From Pseudomonas migulae (GTDB lineage: Bacteria; Pseudomonadota; Gammaproteobacteria; Pseudomonadales; Pseudomonadaceae): a DNA stretch of 64,000 nt. Both the position numbers and the translations under genes were made by a program. The notes under the pieces are model-generated. The model saw only the letters and a list, made by a program, of their open reading frames with translations, did no database searches and had not been told where the DNA came from. Positions 17,766 to 27,731 of this stretch are shown one piece after another (position 1 is the stretch's first letter; every line of letters starts with the position of its first letter). Location: assembly GCF_024169315.1 (NCBI RefSeq), contig NZ_JALJWR010000001.1, positions 331,501-395,500 of the forward strand, written 5' to 3'.

Positions 17766-18885
17766 CTCGCGTCCGGGACCACCGTTGTGGCTGTTGGCGG
17801 AGCTGACTTATCGGTGTCCGCTGCAATGCCCGTACTGCTCCAACCCGTTGGACTTTGCCCAATCAGGTGAAGAGTTGAGTACCGAAGAATGGATTCGCGT
17901 GTTCCGTGAGGCGCGGGAAATGGGCGCCGCGCAACTGGGCTTTTCCGGTGGCGAGCCGTTGGTGCGCCAGGACCTGGCGGAGTTGATCAAAGCCGCACGG
18001 GACATGGGTTACTACACCAACCTGATCACCTCGGGTATCGGTCTGACCGAACAGAAAGTCCGTGATTTCAAGGTTGCCGGGCTCGACCATATCCAGATCA
18101 GCTTCCAGGCCGCCGACGAAGCCGTCAACAACATGCTCGCCGGCTCGCGCAAGGCCTTCGCGCAGAAGCTCGCCATGGCCCGCGCGGTGAAAGCCCAGGG
18201 TTATCCGATGGTGCTGAACTTCGTCACCCATCGCCACAACATCGACGAGATCGCGAAGATCATCGACCTGTGTCTTGAACTGGAGGCGGATTTCGTCGAA
18301 TTGGCGACCTGCCAGTTCTACGGCTGGGCCGAGCTCAACCGCGTGGGCCTGTTGCCGACCCGCGAGCAATTGCAGCGCGCTGAGCGCATCACTAACGAAT
18401 ACCGGGAACGGCTTGAGGCGCAGGGCCATCCGTGCAAGCTGATTTTCGTCACCCCGGATTATTACGAAGAGCGTCCCAAGACCTGCATGAACGGTTGGGC
18501 CAATCTGTTCCTCGACATCACCCCGGACGGCACGGCGTTGCCCTGTCACAGTGCCCGGCAATTGCCGGTGACGTTTCCCAATGTGCGCGAGCACAGCATT
18601 GAACACATCTGGACCGACTCCTTCGGTTTCAACCGCTTTCGCGGCGACGACTGGATGAAGGAGCCGTGTCGCTCCTGCGATGAAAAGCACAAGGACCTCG
18701 GCGGCTGCCGCTGCCAGGCGTTCATGCTGACCGGTGACGCCGCCAATGCCGACCCGGTGTGCAGCAAGTCGCCGCACCACGGTGTGATCCTCAAGGCACG
18801 CGAGGAAGCCGATGCTCCAGGGCAGGGGATGGAGCATTTGACCTTGCGTAACGAGAAGGCATCGCGATTGATCTATCGCGGATGA
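17743..18885 (+). CDS. pqqE: PqqA peptide cyclase PqqE (radical SAM)
   Basis: The 380-residue radical SAM enzyme forms the Glu-Tyr carbon-carbon bond in PqqA. The SAM cluster motif is CPLQCPYC (Cys 25, 29 and 32). The SPASM region supplies auxiliary cluster Cys ([39 protein letters not shown]). I chose ATG 17743, inside pqqD and preceded by GGAGGT, since this gives the expected N-terminus before [12 protein letters not shown]. It ends the pqq operon; pqqF/pqqG proteases are not in this window. Confidence 0.96.
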   Translation: MLNSGSNDSRPGPPLWLLAELTYRCPLQCPYCSNPLDFAQSGEELSTEEWIRVFREAREMGAAQLGFSGGEPLVRQDLAELIKAARDMGYYTNLITSGIGLTEQKVRDFKVAGLDHIQISFQAADEAVNNMLAGSRKAFAQKLAMARAVKAQGYPMVLNFVTHRHNIDEIAKIIDLCLELEADFVELATCQFYGWAELNRVGLLPTREQLQRAERITNEYRERLEAQGHPCKLIFVTPDYYEERPKTCMNGWANLFLDITPDGTALPCHSARQLPVTFPNVREHSIEHIWTDSFGFNRFRGDDWMKEPCRSCDEKHKDLGGCRCQAFMLTGDAANADPVCSKSPHHGVILKAREEADAPGQGMEHLTLRNEKASRLIYRG

Positions 18886-19014
18886 ATCGAAAGCAGACAC
18901 AAATCCCCTGTGGGAGCGGCGGTGAATGGCGACCAGCCATTGGTCTGATTGCATTCACAGCCGGATGGGTTAGTGTGGCTCTCACCTTCCAAAACAATAA
19001 AAACAGGCTTTCCA

Positions 19015-20178
19015 ATGAGCCAGAGTCTCAGCCAGCTGCGTAAATTCGTTTCGCCTGAAATCATCTTCGGTGCCGGTTGCCGGCATAACGTCGGCAACTA
19101 CGCCAAGACCTTTGGTGCCCGCAAGGTCCTGGTGGTCAGCGATCCTGGCGTGATCGCCGCCGGTTGGGTCGCCGATGTCGAGGCCAGCCTGCAAGCCCAG
19201 GGCATCGATTACTTCCTGTACAGCGACGTTTCGCCCAACCCACGGGTCGAGGAAGTCATGCTCGGCGCCGAGCTGTACAAGGAAAACCACTGCGATGTGA
19301 TCGTGGCGGTCGGCGGCGGCAGCCCGATGGATTGCGGCAAGGGCATCGGCATTGTCGTCGCCCATGGGCGCAGCATCCTCGAGTTCGAAGGGGTGGACAC
19401 CATCCGTGTGCCCAGCCCACCGCTGATCCTGATTCCGACCACGGCGGGCACCTCGGCGGATGTCTCGCAGTTCGTGATCATTTCCAACCAGCAAGAACGC
19501 ATGAAGTTCTCCATCGTCAGCAAAGCGGTGGTGCCGGACGTGTCGCTGATCGACCCGGAAACCACCCTGAGCATGGACCCGTTCCTGTCGGCCTGTACCG
19601 GCATCGACGCGTTGGTGCATGCCATCGAAGCCTTCGTGTCCACCGGTCACGGCCCCTTGACCGACCCTCACGCGCTGGAAGCCATGCGCCTGATCAACGG
19701 CAACCTGGTGCAGATGATCGCCAACCCGAACGACATCGCCCTGCGCGAGAAGATCATGCTCGGCAGCATGCAGGCCGGGTTGGCGTTCTCCAATGCGATT
19801 CTCGGCGCAGTGCACGCCATGTCCCACAGCCTCGGCGGTTTTCTCGACTTGCCTCACGGCTTGTGTAACGCGGTACTGGTGGAGCACGTGGTGGCGTTCA
19901 ATTACAGCTCTGCGCCGGAGCGGTTCAAGGTGATTGCCGAGACGTTCGGCATCGATTGCCGGGGCCTCAACCACCGGCAGATCTGCGGGCGTCTGGTTGA
20001 ACACCTGATCGCGTTGAAACACGCCATCGGCTTCCACGAAACCCTCGGTTTGCACGGTGTCAGTACGGCGGACATCCCGTTCCTGTCGCAACACGCCATG
20101 CACGACCCGTGCATCCTGACCAACCCGCGCGAATCCAGTCAGCGCGATGTCGAGGTCGTCTATGGCGAAGCCCTCTGA
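19015..20178 (+). CDS. ercA: Iron-containing alcohol dehydrogenase, ErcA-like
   Basis: The 387-residue group III iron-type alcohol dehydrogenase has the NAD-binding motif GGGSPMDCGKGI and the metal-site His residues in DALVHAIEAF, AVHAMSHSLGG and DLPHGLCNAV. In P. aeruginosa the matching gene ercA lies in the exa/pqq region and influences ethanol-oxidation regulation. Here it follows pqqE by about 130 bp and its 3' end overlaps the hybrid kinase gene by 17 bp, so the pair is co-expressed. The in vivo substrate is not known; a regulatory or sensing role is inferred from the linkage. Confidence 0.87.
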   Translation: MSQSLSQLRKFVSPEIIFGAGCRHNVGNYAKTFGARKVLVVSDPGVIAAGWVADVEASLQAQGIDYFLYSDVSPNPRVEEVMLGAELYKENHCDVIVAVGGGSPMDCGKGIGIVVAHGRSILEFEGVDTIRVPSPPLILIPTTAGTSADVSQFVIISNQQERMKFSIVSKAVVPDVSLIDPETTLSMDPFLSACTGIDALVHAIEAFVSTGHGPLTDPHALEAMRLINGNLVQMIANPNDIALREKIMLGSMQAGLAFSNAILGAVHAMSHSLGGFLDLPHGLCNAVLVEHVVAFNYSSAPERFKVIAETFGIDCRGLNHRQICGRLVEHLIALKHAIGFHETLGLHGVSTADIPFLSQHAMHDPCILTNPRESSQRDVEVVYGEAL

Positions 20179-21889
20179 CGAACAGCAACGCGCGCTGGCC
20201 GGGTTACTCGGATTAGGCAGCCACTCGGCGCGCAAGAGCCATTACCCGGAACTCGCCGCGCGCCTCGACGAGCTCGAAGCCGAGCGCAATCGTTACAAGT
20301 GGCTGTTCGAAAATGCGGTGCACGGGATTTTCCAGGCCAGCCTGCTCGAAGGCATGCGCGCCGCCAACCCGGCGCTGGCGCGGATGCTGGGCTATGAAAA
20401 CCCTCAGGACGTGTTGTTTTCCCTGGCTGACCTGGCGAGCAACCTGTTTGTCGGCGGTGCCCGGGAACTGGAAAATATTGGTGAGATGCTCAGGCATCAG
20501 GGCAGTCTGCATGGCTATGAAACCCAGTTGCGGCGCAAGGACGGCAGCAGCCTCGACGTACTGATGAACCTGCTGCTCAAGCCCGATCAAGAGGCCCTGG
20601 TGGAGGGTTTTGTCGCCGACATCACTGAACGCAAACAGGCCCAGCAACGGCTGCAGCAACTCAATGACGAACTGGAACAGCGGGTCACCGCGCGCACCGA
20701 CGAATTACTCGAAGCCAACCGTAACCTGCAGCAACAGATCACCCAGCGTAAACAGATCGCCGAGGCCTTGCGCGATGCCCGTGATGCGGCCGAGGCCGCC
20801 AATCGCAGCAAGGACAAATACCTCGCCGCGGCCAGTCATGACCTGCTGCAACCCCTCAACGCCGCGCGATTGCTGATTTCGACCTTGCGTGAGCGCAAAC
20901 TGCCGGACGTCGAACAGGTGCTGGTCGAACGCACCCACCAGGCCCTGGAAGGGGCGGAAGATTTGCTCACCGATTTGCTGGACATCTCCCGGCTCGATCA
21001 AGCCGCGGTCAAACCGGATGTCGCGTTGTACCGCCTCGATGAATTGCTCGGGCCGCTGGTGTCCGAATTCCGGTCCGTGGCCGATGCGGCCGGATTGCGT
21101 TTGCGCGTGCACATGGGCGATTTCGCCATACGCACTGACCTGCGCCTGATGACCCGCATCCTGCGCAACTTCCTCAGCAATGCCTGTCGCTACACCGACG
21201 AAGGCAGCATTCTGCTCGGGGCCCGGCGTCGTGGCGACCGACTGCGCCTGGAAGTGTGGGACACCGGGCGCGGGATCCCGGCGGATCGCCTCGACTCGAT
21301 CTTCCTCGAGTTCAATCAACTGGACGTCGGCCGCGCCGCCGACCGCAAAGGTGTGGGGCTGGGGCTGGCCATCGTCGAGCGCATCGCCAAGATCCTCGAC
21401 TACCGGATCCAGGTGCATTCGCTGCCGGGACGGGGGTCAATGTTCAGCATTGAGGTGCCGATTTCCCATGAGGTTCCGTTACCCATCAGCCTCGCGGCGC
21501 CCCAGCCGGGTACCGGCAATCCATTGCCGGGCCGGCGCTTGCTGGTGCTGGACAATGAAGTGAGCATTCTGGAAAGCATGAGCGCATTGCTCGGGCAGTG
21601 GGGTTGCGAAGTGGTCGTCGCCACCGACGAAACCTCGGCACTGGCCGCGTTGCAGGGCCAGGCGCCGGAACTGATCCTGGCGGACTATCACCTCGATCAC
21701 GGAGTGGTGGGGTGTGAAGTGGTGCGACATTTGCGCGAGCATTTCAGTCAGACCATACCGGCGGTGATCATCACCGCCGACCGCACGGACCAGTGCCGAC
21801 GCTCGTTGCAACGACTCGACGCGCCGCTGCTGAACAAACCGGTGAAACCCGGCAAGTTGCGCGCAGTGCTGAGTCAGCTATTAGGGTAG
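20162..21889 (+). CDS. Soluble hybrid histidine kinase/response regulator, PAS-HisKA-HATPase-REC
   Basis: The 575-residue protein has no membrane segment. It has a PAS domain (around residues 40-155, ending VADITERKQAQQ), a coiled coil (165-215), HisKA with H226 (ASHDLLQPLNAARL), HATPase (NFLSNACRYT, GVGLGLAIVERI) and a C-terminal receiver with acceptor D508 (ILADYHLDHG). It resembles ErcS'/NahK-type kinases of Pseudomonas ethanol-oxidation loci. It overlaps ercA at the start. At the 3' end it overlaps the convergent epimerase gene by 16 bp. Probably signals to an ErbR/AgmR-type regulator outside the window. Confidence 0.87.
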   Translation: MAKPSDEQQRALAGLLGLGSHSARKSHYPELAARLDELEAERNRYKWLFENAVHGIFQASLLEGMRAANPALARMLGYENPQDVLFSLADLASNLFVGGARELENIGEMLRHQGSLHGYETQLRRKDGSSLDVLMNLLLKPDQEALVEGFVADITERKQAQQRLQQLNDELEQRVTARTDELLEANRNLQQQITQRKQIAEALRDARDAAEAANRSKDKYLAAASHDLLQPLNAARLLISTLRERKLPDVEQVLVERTHQALEGAEDLLTDLLDISRLDQAAVKPDVALYRLDELLGPLVSEFRSVADAAGLRLRVHMGDFAIRTDLRLMTRILRNFLSNACRYTDEGSILLGARRRGDRLRLEVWDTGRGIPADRLDSIFLEFNQLDVGRAADRKGVGLGLAIVERIAKILDYRIQVHSLPGRGSMFSIEVPISHEVPLPISLAAPQPGTGNPLPGRRLLVLDNEVSILESMSALLGQWGCEVVVATDETSALAALQGQAPELILADYHLDHGVVGCEVVRHLREHFSQTIPAVIITADRTDQCRRSLQRLDAPLLNKPVKPGKLRAVLSQLLG

Positions 21890-22752
21890 GCGCGGTATTG
21901 CAGGCTGAAAGCCAGTTCAGTGGACTGATCCTGCTCCAGCAGCACCAGTCCCGGGCGGCCGGGCAAGTGGTGCGCATTGACCGGATGGCTCACCGGTTCG
22001 ATGCAGAAAAATCCCAGGTCAACCGGGCAGTAGAGCAGGTAGTAATCGCTGCCGCTGGCCTGGCATTCCAGTTCATAACCGAGGTCGGGTTGCTGGATCA
22101 GGCAGTGGCCATCCCATTGGCAGAAACCGTTGTCGACCAGCGTGTCGGGCAAGGCCTTGAGGTGCTGAAAATCCCAATCGGCCGGCAATGGGCTGAGTCG
22201 TGTGGGCAGTTTGGCGGCGTCGCATAACCAGACTTGCCCGGCGTTTGCCTGCAACCGCGTACCGGCAGTGCGCGGCAGATAAGGATGCAACCCCAAGCCG
22301 TGCCACGCGGCGCGCTCGGCCAGATGGGTGACGTGCAACTCGATGCTGAGTTTGCCGTCGCTCAGATGGAAGCGCTGCCGGGCGCGATACGCGAACGGCG
22401 TGGTGCTGTCGAGTTGCAGCACGACTTCATCATCCGTCTGCGAAACCACCTGCCACGGCTGCTGCCAGGCGCTGCCATGAATCGGCAGCGGATCGGTGAG
22501 GCTGTTGGGCTCGAGCGCGAGCCAGCCATCCGGGCGATCGAAACCACCGTCGGAAATGCGGTTCGACCAGGGCACCAGGGGAAAGCAGCCGAGCTTGCCC
22601 GGCAGGCCGGTGTTCAGCGCGTGAGCGTCACTGTGGCGCAACAGCGGCTGACCCGAACTGCGCACGGTCCAGTTGACGATGCTGCCGCCGGTTTCGGGGG
22701 CAAAGGTGAGGAGGGTGAAGTCGTCTTCGAGTTCGAGAATTGTTGGCGTCAT
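21874..22752 (-). CDS. Aldose 1-epimerase family protein (mutarotase)
   Basis: The 292-residue galactose-mutarotase-fold protein interconverts sugar anomers. It shows PLVPWSNRISDG near residues 55-66, a catalytic-site His in WHGLGLHPYLPRT, and a C-terminal VSHPVNAHHLPGRPGLVLLE. GGGTGA lies 6-7 bp before the chosen ATG. It lies downstream of the uronate TRAP/dehydrogenase operon on the same strand, after a REP pair, and may supply the anomer used by uronate dehydrogenase. Its stop codon lies inside the end of the convergent kinase gene. Confidence 0.82.
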   Translation of the reverse strand: MTPTILELEDDFTLLTFAPETGGSIVNWTVRSSGQPLLRHSDAHALNTGLPGKLGCFPLVPWSNRISDGGFDRPDGWLALEPNSLTDPLPIHGSAWQQPWQVVSQTDDEVVLQLDSTTPFAYRARQRFHLSDGKLSIELHVTHLAERAAWHGLGLHPYLPRTAGTRLQANAGQVWLCDAAKLPTRLSPLPADWDFQHLKALPDTLVDNGFCQWDGHCLIQQPDLGYELECQASGSDYYLLYCPVDLGFFCIEPVSHPVNAHHLPGRPGLVLLEQDQSTELAFSLQYRAYPNS

Positions 22753-22790
22753 ATTCACCCGCAATGATATCAATGGTTGAAATGCGATCC

Positions 22791-22862
22791 CCTGTAGGCG
22801 CCAGGCTTGTCGGCGAAGGCGTATTCAGAATCGCCCTCGTCGGCAAGCCTGGCGCCTACAGG
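22791..22862. repeat. BIME between dctM and the epimerase gene
   Basis: CCTGTAGGCGCCAGGCTTG and its inverted copy, a variant REP sequence. Confidence 0.8.
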
Positions 22863-22886
22863 TTATGCGTCATCGTTTAGTTGTTG

Positions 22887-24167
22887 TTACAACACCAAAT
22901 GCGGCAACCAAAGTGACAGCGCAGGAATGTAGGTCACGGCCATCAACACCAGGAACAGCACGCCATAAAACGGCAGCAGCGCCTTCACGGTTTTCTCGAT
23001 ACTGACTTTGCCCACGGCTGACCCCACAAACAGCACCGCGCCCACCGGCGGTGTAATCAATCCAATCCCCAGGTTCACCAGCATGATCATGCCGAACTGC
23101 ACCGGGTCCACGCCAATACCCAGAATCACCGGCATCAGAATCGGCGTCAGAATCAGGATCAGCGGCGCCATGTCCATCACCGTGCCGAGCAACAACAGCA
23201 TGACGTTGATGCACATCAGAATCACATAACGGTTGTCGGACAGGGTCAGGAACATCGTGGTGATTTTCGCCGGGATCTGCATCAGCGTCATGATGTAGCC
23301 GAAGCTCGCCGCGAAGCCGATCAGGATCATCACGATCGAGATCGTACGCACCGTGCGGTGCATCAGTTTCGGCAGTTCACTCCACTTGTAGTCGCGGTAG
23401 ATGAACATGGTCACGAAGAACGACCAGAGCACCGCGATCGCCGCCGATTCAGTGGCGGTGAAGATGCCCGAGAGAATTCCGCCGAGGATGATGACCATCG
23501 CCATCAAGCCCCACATGGCTTCGCCGCAGATTTTCAGCGCCTGGCGTAGCGGAATTACTTCGCCCTTGGGATAGTTGCGCTTTTTCGCGAAGATCAGGCA
23601 CAGCACCATCAGGCACGCGCTCATCAACAGGCCCGGTACCACGCCTGCCATGAACAGCGAGGCAATCGACACCGTGCCGCCCGCAGCGAGCGAGTAGAGC
23701 ACCGAGTTGTGGCTCGGCGGGGTCAACAACGCTTGCACCGAACCGCTTACGGTCACGGCGGTGGCGAATTCCCGTGGATAGCCGCGGCGTTCCATTTCCG
23801 GAATCAACACCGAACCCACGGACGCGGTGTCAGCCACCGAGGAACCGGAGATCGCGCCGAAGAACGTCGAGGCCATGATGTTGACCAGCGACAAGCCGCC
23901 GCGCACGAAGCCGACCAGCACGCCGGCAAACGCCACCAGCCGTCGGGACATGCCGCCCTCGGCCATGATCGCACCTGCTAGGACGAAGAACGGAATCGCC
24001 AACAGAGAGAATTTGTTCACACCGCCAGCGACCTGGATCATCAGCGCCTGGAACGGGATATCGATCCACCACGCGCCGATCAGAGCAGAAAGACCCAGAG
24101 CATAGGCGACGGGCATACCGATCAGGATCAAAGCGATAAAACTGCCGAGCAGAATCAGAGCGTCCAT
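22887..24167 (-). CDS. TRAP transporter large permease (DctM), probably for uronates
   Basis: The 426-residue, strongly hydrophobic protein has about 12 membrane segments and DctM landmarks (FFVLAGAIMAEGGMSRRLVA, ISGSSVADTASVGSVLIPEM, TPPVGAVLFVGSAVGKVSIE). It is the ion-coupled transport subunit. Its ATG directly follows the dctQ stop. Linkage to uronate dehydrogenase and a lactonase in one operon makes galacturonate/glucuronate the likely substrate; this is inference. Confidence 0.92.
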   Translation of the reverse strand: MDALILLGSFIALILIGMPVAYALGLSALIGAWWIDIPFQALMIQVAGGVNKFSLLAIPFFVLAGAIMAEGGMSRRLVAFAGVLVGFVRGGLSLVNIMASTFFGAISGSSVADTASVGSVLIPEMERRGYPREFATAVTVSGSVQALLTPPSHNSVLYSLAAGGTVSIASLFMAGVVPGLLMSACLMVLCLIFAKKRNYPKGEVIPLRQALKICGEAMWGLMAMVIILGGILSGIFTATESAAIAVLWSFFVTMFIYRDYKWSELPKLMHRTVRTISIVMILIGFAASFGYIMTLMQIPAKITTMFLTLSDNRYVILMCINVMLLLLGTVMDMAPLILILTPILMPVILGIGVDPVQFGMIMLVNLGIGLITPPVGAVLFVGSAVGKVSIEKTVKALLPFYGVLFLVLMAVTYIPALSLWLPHLVL

Positions 24168-24695
24168 TTATGCGGCACCTTCGCTTTCTTCAACCAGATC
24201 GAAACGCACGACCCGACGGTTGCTCTGGTCACCGAGCAAGAGTTTTTCCAGGACAAAGATCAGCGTCAGCACACCACCAATCGGGATCGGCATATAGGTG
24301 ATGCCGACGCGCAGAGTCGGCAGGGCGCTCATGAACTGGTTCCAGGTCGACATGCACAGCTTGGTGCCCCAGATCGCCATGAACAGGCAAATGGTCGCCA
24401 TCAACAACTGGGAAAAAATACTCATGGCCCTGCGCAACTCAGGAGCCATGCGGTCGGTGAGCATGGCCACCGCCATGTGCGCGCCGGCGCGGTAACTGGC
24501 GGCAGCACCGATGAAGGTGAACACCATCATCAGCAAAATGGCGCTGGGCTCCGGCCAGCTCGAACCGGTGCCGAGGACGTAACGAGCGAATACACCCCAC
24601 GGAATGATCAGGGAAATAGCCAGGACCGACAGGCCGGCGACCCAGATACAGGTCATGTAAATCCTGTCGTTGATACGCAGCAGTAAATTCTTCAT
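24168..24695 (-). CDS. TRAP transporter small permease (DctQ)
   Basis: The 175-residue protein has four predicted membrane helices (VAGLSVLAISLIIPWGVFAR, ILLMMVFTFIGAAASYRAGA and two more near the C-terminus), the usual DctQ layout. It partners DctM encoded immediately downstream with no gap. It sits 78 bp after dctP. Function follows from the operon: uptake of sugar acids brought by the DctP protein. Confidence 0.9.
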   Translation of the reverse strand: MKNLLLRINDRIYMTCIWVAGLSVLAISLIIPWGVFARYVLGTGSSWPEPSAILLMMVFTFIGAAASYRAGAHMAVAMLTDRMAPELRRAMSIFSQLLMATICLFMAIWGTKLCMSTWNQFMSALPTLRVGITYMPIPIGGVLTLIFVLEKLLLGDQSNRRVVRFDLVEESEGAA

Positions 24696-24773
24696 CGGGT
24701 TCCACCGTAACCGGGCGCGCGCTGACTTACACCAACGTCAGCGGCGCCGGGCCTTTCATGAATGCAAGGAGGT

Positions 24774-25745
24774 TTATTGAATGGCTTCGATGCGCTTGAT
24801 CAGGTCGACGTAAGGCGCGCCGTACTTCTCGCGAATCGAGGCTGTGGCCTCGTAGAAAGGTTTTTTGTCGACGGTGATGAACTCGACACCCGCGGCCTTA
24901 AGTTTTTCCTCACTGCTGGCGGATTTCGCGTCCCATAAGGTGCGTTCCTGGGCCTGTGCGGCTTTGGCGGTTTTCTTCACCAGTATCTGCTGCTCGGGGG
25001 TGAGCTTTTCCCAGGTGATTTTCGACATCACGATCGGCTCTGGCAGGATCAAGTGGCCGGTCAGGCTGTAGAACTTGGCGTTCTGGTAATGGTTGTGCTC
25101 GAGCAGGGTCGGCGGGTTGTTTTCTGCGCCATCGATCACGCCGGTTTGCAGGGCACTGAAGATTTCGCCGGTGTCCATCGCGATGCCGTTGCCACCCATG
25201 GCATTGATGGTTTCGATGAACATCGGGTTGCCCTGCACGCGGATTTTCATGCCCTTGAGGTCTTCAAGTTTGCGCACCGGTTTTTTGGTGTAGATGTTAC
25301 GTGTGCCGCCATCCATCCAGGCCAGGGCCACCAGGTTGAATTCGGACTTGGTGATTCTGTCGAGGATCTCGTCGCCGACTTCGCCGTCGATGACCTTGCG
25401 CATGTGAGCCTGATCGCGGAACACGAACGGCATGTTGAACACATTCACATCAGGCACTACGGGCCCGACGATGCCGAGGCTGACGCGAGCCATCTGGATG
25501 GCCCCCACCTGCATCTGTTCGATCACTTCTTTTTCCGAACCGAGCACACCTCCGGCGAACATCTTGAAGGTCAGCTTGCCGTTGCTGTCGGCGGTCAGGG
25601 TTTTGCCTAACTGCTCTTCCGCCACCACGGTCGGATAACCGGCGGGGTGGATATCGGCGTATTTGATTTCCAGCGCGTGTGCGGCGCTGCTGATGGTGAA
25701 GGCCAAGGGGAGTGCAGCGGCGAGCAAGGTGCGTTTGAAGTCCAT
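24774..25745 (-). CDS. TRAP transporter substrate-binding protein (DctP)
   Basis: The 323-residue periplasmic protein has a signal peptide (MDFKRTLLAAALPLAFTISS...AHA). The DctP fold is recognisable: LTFKMFAGGVLGSEKEVIEQ, the carboxylate-binding Arg region GMKIRVQGNPMFIETINAMG, and TGVIDGAENNPPTLLEHNHY. It captures the substrate for DctQM. The start at 25745 begins the signal peptide; an in-frame upstream ATG does not. A uronate ligand is inferred from the udh linkage. Confidence 0.92.
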   Translation of the reverse strand: MDFKRTLLAAALPLAFTISSAAHALEIKYADIHPAGYPTVVAEEQLGKTLTADSNGKLTFKMFAGGVLGSEKEVIEQMQVGAIQMARVSLGIVGPVVPDVNVFNMPFVFRDQAHMRKVIDGEVGDEILDRITKSEFNLVALAWMDGGTRNIYTKKPVRKLEDLKGMKIRVQGNPMFIETINAMGGNGIAMDTGEIFSALQTGVIDGAENNPPTLLEHNHYQNAKFYSLTGHLILPEPIVMSKITWEKLTPEQQILVKKTAKAAQAQERTLWDAKSASSEEKLKAAGVEFITVDKKPFYEATASIREKYGAPYVDLIKRIEAIQ

Positions 25746-25817
25746 GAGGTTGTCTCCAGTATTGTTATTTTTTTTGTCTTCATTCAAGGCGCAGCGGTGC
25801 AGCAGAAGCATTTGCAG

Positions 25818-26705
25818 CTAGTGGTTGAAAAGGGGTTCCGGCAATCCCTTGACGCCGGGATTCAAGGCGAACACGCCGCCAGCCAACGACAGAGGATCCT
25901 CATCGTCACCGGGGCGGATCGAGGTCACGAAAAGCGTGTCCAGTCGACTGCCGCCAAAGGCGCACATGGTCGGTTTTTTTACCGGAACTTCGAGGGAGCG
26001 ATCGAGGCGACCGTCAGGGGTGAACCGGTGAATCAGTCCGGCGTCGTTGGCGCAGATCCAGTAGCAACCGTCGGCGTCTACCGCGGCGCCGTCGGGGCGA
26101 CCGGGGAACTGATGCATGTCGACGAACAGCCGTCGGTTGGACGGCATGCCGCTGTCGATGTCGTAATCGAACGCCCAGATCTGCTGGACCGAGGGATGCG
26201 AGTCCGACAGGTACATCGTGCGGCCATCCGGACTGAAGCCGAGCCCGTTGGGCACGATGAATCCACCCAGTTGCGCAGCGAGCGGACCGCGTTGTCCGGC
26301 ACTGTAGCGATACAGCGCGCCGTCGGCCGCATTGGCGCCCATGTTCAGCACCATGCTGCTGGCCCAGAAGCGCCCCTGACGGTCACATCGACCATCGTTC
26401 AAGCGCATGTCCGTGCGGGCGTGGTCGACGTGCGCCAGCAATTCACAATCGAGGCTGCCGTCGCTGTGCGTATGAAGGCGGAAGAATCCGCTTTCCATCC
26501 CGGCCACCCAACCGCCGTCAGGACTGCGCACGATGCAGGCGAGCATTTCCGGCGCGGTCCAGGCGTCGACATGCCCGCTCTCGGCACTCCAGCGTTGCAG
26601 GCCTCCGGCAGGAATGTCGACCCAGTACAGGGCGTTTTCCTCGGGAACCCAGACCGGGCTTTCACCGACCCCGTTGCGGGCATCGACAATCAATTCGGCT
26701 TGCAT
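25818..26705 (-). CDS. SMP-30/gluconolactonase family lactonase
   Basis: The 295-residue six-bladed propeller enzyme has the family metal-binding segments: ARNGVGESPVWVPEENALYW (metal Glu), NGLGFSPDGRTMYLSDSHPS and AAVDADGCYWICAND. It probably hydrolyses the aldarolactone made by uronate dehydrogenase to galactarate or glucarate. It lies 53 bp after udh and 72 bp before dctP. The specific lactone is inferred from context. Confidence 0.88.
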   Translation of the reverse strand: MQAELIVDARNGVGESPVWVPEENALYWVDIPAGGLQRWSAESGHVDAWTAPEMLACIVRSPDGGWVAGMESGFFRLHTHSDGSLDCELLAHVDHARTDMRLNDGRCDRQGRFWASSMVLNMGANAADGALYRYSAGQRGPLAAQLGGFIVPNGLGFSPDGRTMYLSDSHPSVQQIWAFDYDIDSGMPSNRRLFVDMHQFPGRPDGAAVDADGCYWICANDAGLIHRFTPDGRLDRSLEVPVKKPTMCAFGGSRLDTLFVTSIRPGDDEDPLSLAGGVFALNPGVKGLPEPLFNH

Positions 26706-26758
26706 GGCGACTCATTCCCTTGGTTTTTTGTTGTGGGGATCAAGCGAAACAAGGGGCG

Positions 26759-27577
26759 TCAGTCGCCGAACGGGCCGGACGTGACAAAGGCGCCACCCTG
26801 ATAAACCATGGCTGGGTCATCCGCGGCCGGCATCGGCTGGGCTTCGACTTTTTCGCGGAACACTTCAGACGTGTCCTGTGGCGCGTAACCCAGGGCGGTA
26901 GCATAGCGGTTATCCCACCAGACTTTTTTGTTGTCGGAGGCGCCGTAGACCACGGTGTGGCCGACGTTCGGGGCGTACAGGGCGCGCTCGATCAATTGGG
27001 TCAGGTCGCCGAAACTCAGCCAGGTGCTCATCATTCGACGGTTTTGCGGTTCCGGGAACGAAGAGCCGATGCGGATGCTGACGGTCTCGATGCCGTAGCG
27101 ATCAAAGTAGAAACTGGCCATGTCTTCGCCGTAGGACTTGGACAAACCGTAGTAGCTGTCCGGGCGGCGAGGGGAGTGGGCGTCGATCACTTCGTCCTGT
27201 TTGTAGAAACCGATGACGTGGTTGGAACTGGCGAAAATCACCCGCTTCACGCCATGACGGCGCGCGGCTTCGTAGATGTGGAATACGCCACAGATGTTGG
27301 CGCCGAGGATGTCTTCGAACGAATGCTCCGTCGAGACGCCGCCGAAGTGCAGGATCGCGTCCACGCCCTCCACCAGTTGATGCACGGCTTGCTTGTCCGC
27401 GAGGTCGCAGGTCACGACTTCTTCGCGGTCATCGATGGCGGGGGCGATGTTGGCGATGTCCGACAGGCGAATCACATTGGCATAGGGGCGCAGGGTTTCG
27501 CGCAGGACTTTACCGAGGCCACCGGCGGCACCGGTCAGCAGCAGGCGATTGAAAGGGGCGTTGGGCGTGGTGGTCAT
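26759..27577 (-). CDS. udh: Uronate dehydrogenase
   Basis: The 272-residue NAD-dependent SDR oxidises galacturonate and glucuronate to aldarolactones. It has the Rossmann motif TGAAGGLGKVLRE, the catalytic YYGLSKSYGE (YxxxK), and the family segment SIRIGSSFPEPQNRRMMSTW. I chose ATG 27577 instead of one six codons upstream, as it fits known Udh N-termini. It is the first gene of the operon with the lactonase and TRAP genes. A GTCGTACGAC palindrome about 50 bp upstream is a likely operator. Confidence 0.92.
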   Translation of the reverse strand: MTTTPNAPFNRLLLTGAAGGLGKVLRETLRPYANVIRLSDIANIAPAIDDREEVVTCDLADKQAVHQLVEGVDAILHFGGVSTEHSFEDILGANICGVFHIYEAARRHGVKRVIFASSNHVIGFYKQDEVIDAHSPRRPDSYYGLSKSYGEDMASFYFDRYGIETVSIRIGSSFPEPQNRRMMSTWLSFGDLTQLIERALYAPNVGHTVVYGASDNKKVWWDNRYATALGYAPQDTSEVFREKVEAQPMPAADDPAMVYQGGAFVTSGPFGD

Positions 27578-27622
27578 GGCTGTTCCTGGGTGCAAATTTA
27601 TTGTTGTTGAATTCGTTGTAGG

Positions 27623-27636
27623 TTGTCGTACGACTT
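27623..27636. promoter_or_regulatory. Candidate operator TTGTCGTACGACTT upstream of udh
   Basis: Contains the perfect 10-bp palindrome GTCGTACGAC. A related sequence (GTCGTACAAC, with TTATACG nearby) precedes the porin gene. It resembles GntR-family operators; the regulator is not in the window. Confidence 0.5.
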
Positions 27637-27731
27637 TGCCGAAGTATCGTTAGGGTTTCCGGGTCTTGTCAACGCGACTTTGGAGGAAATGGACGGAGGG
27701 TCCTGTGGGCAAGGTGGCTACCTATAGCAAT

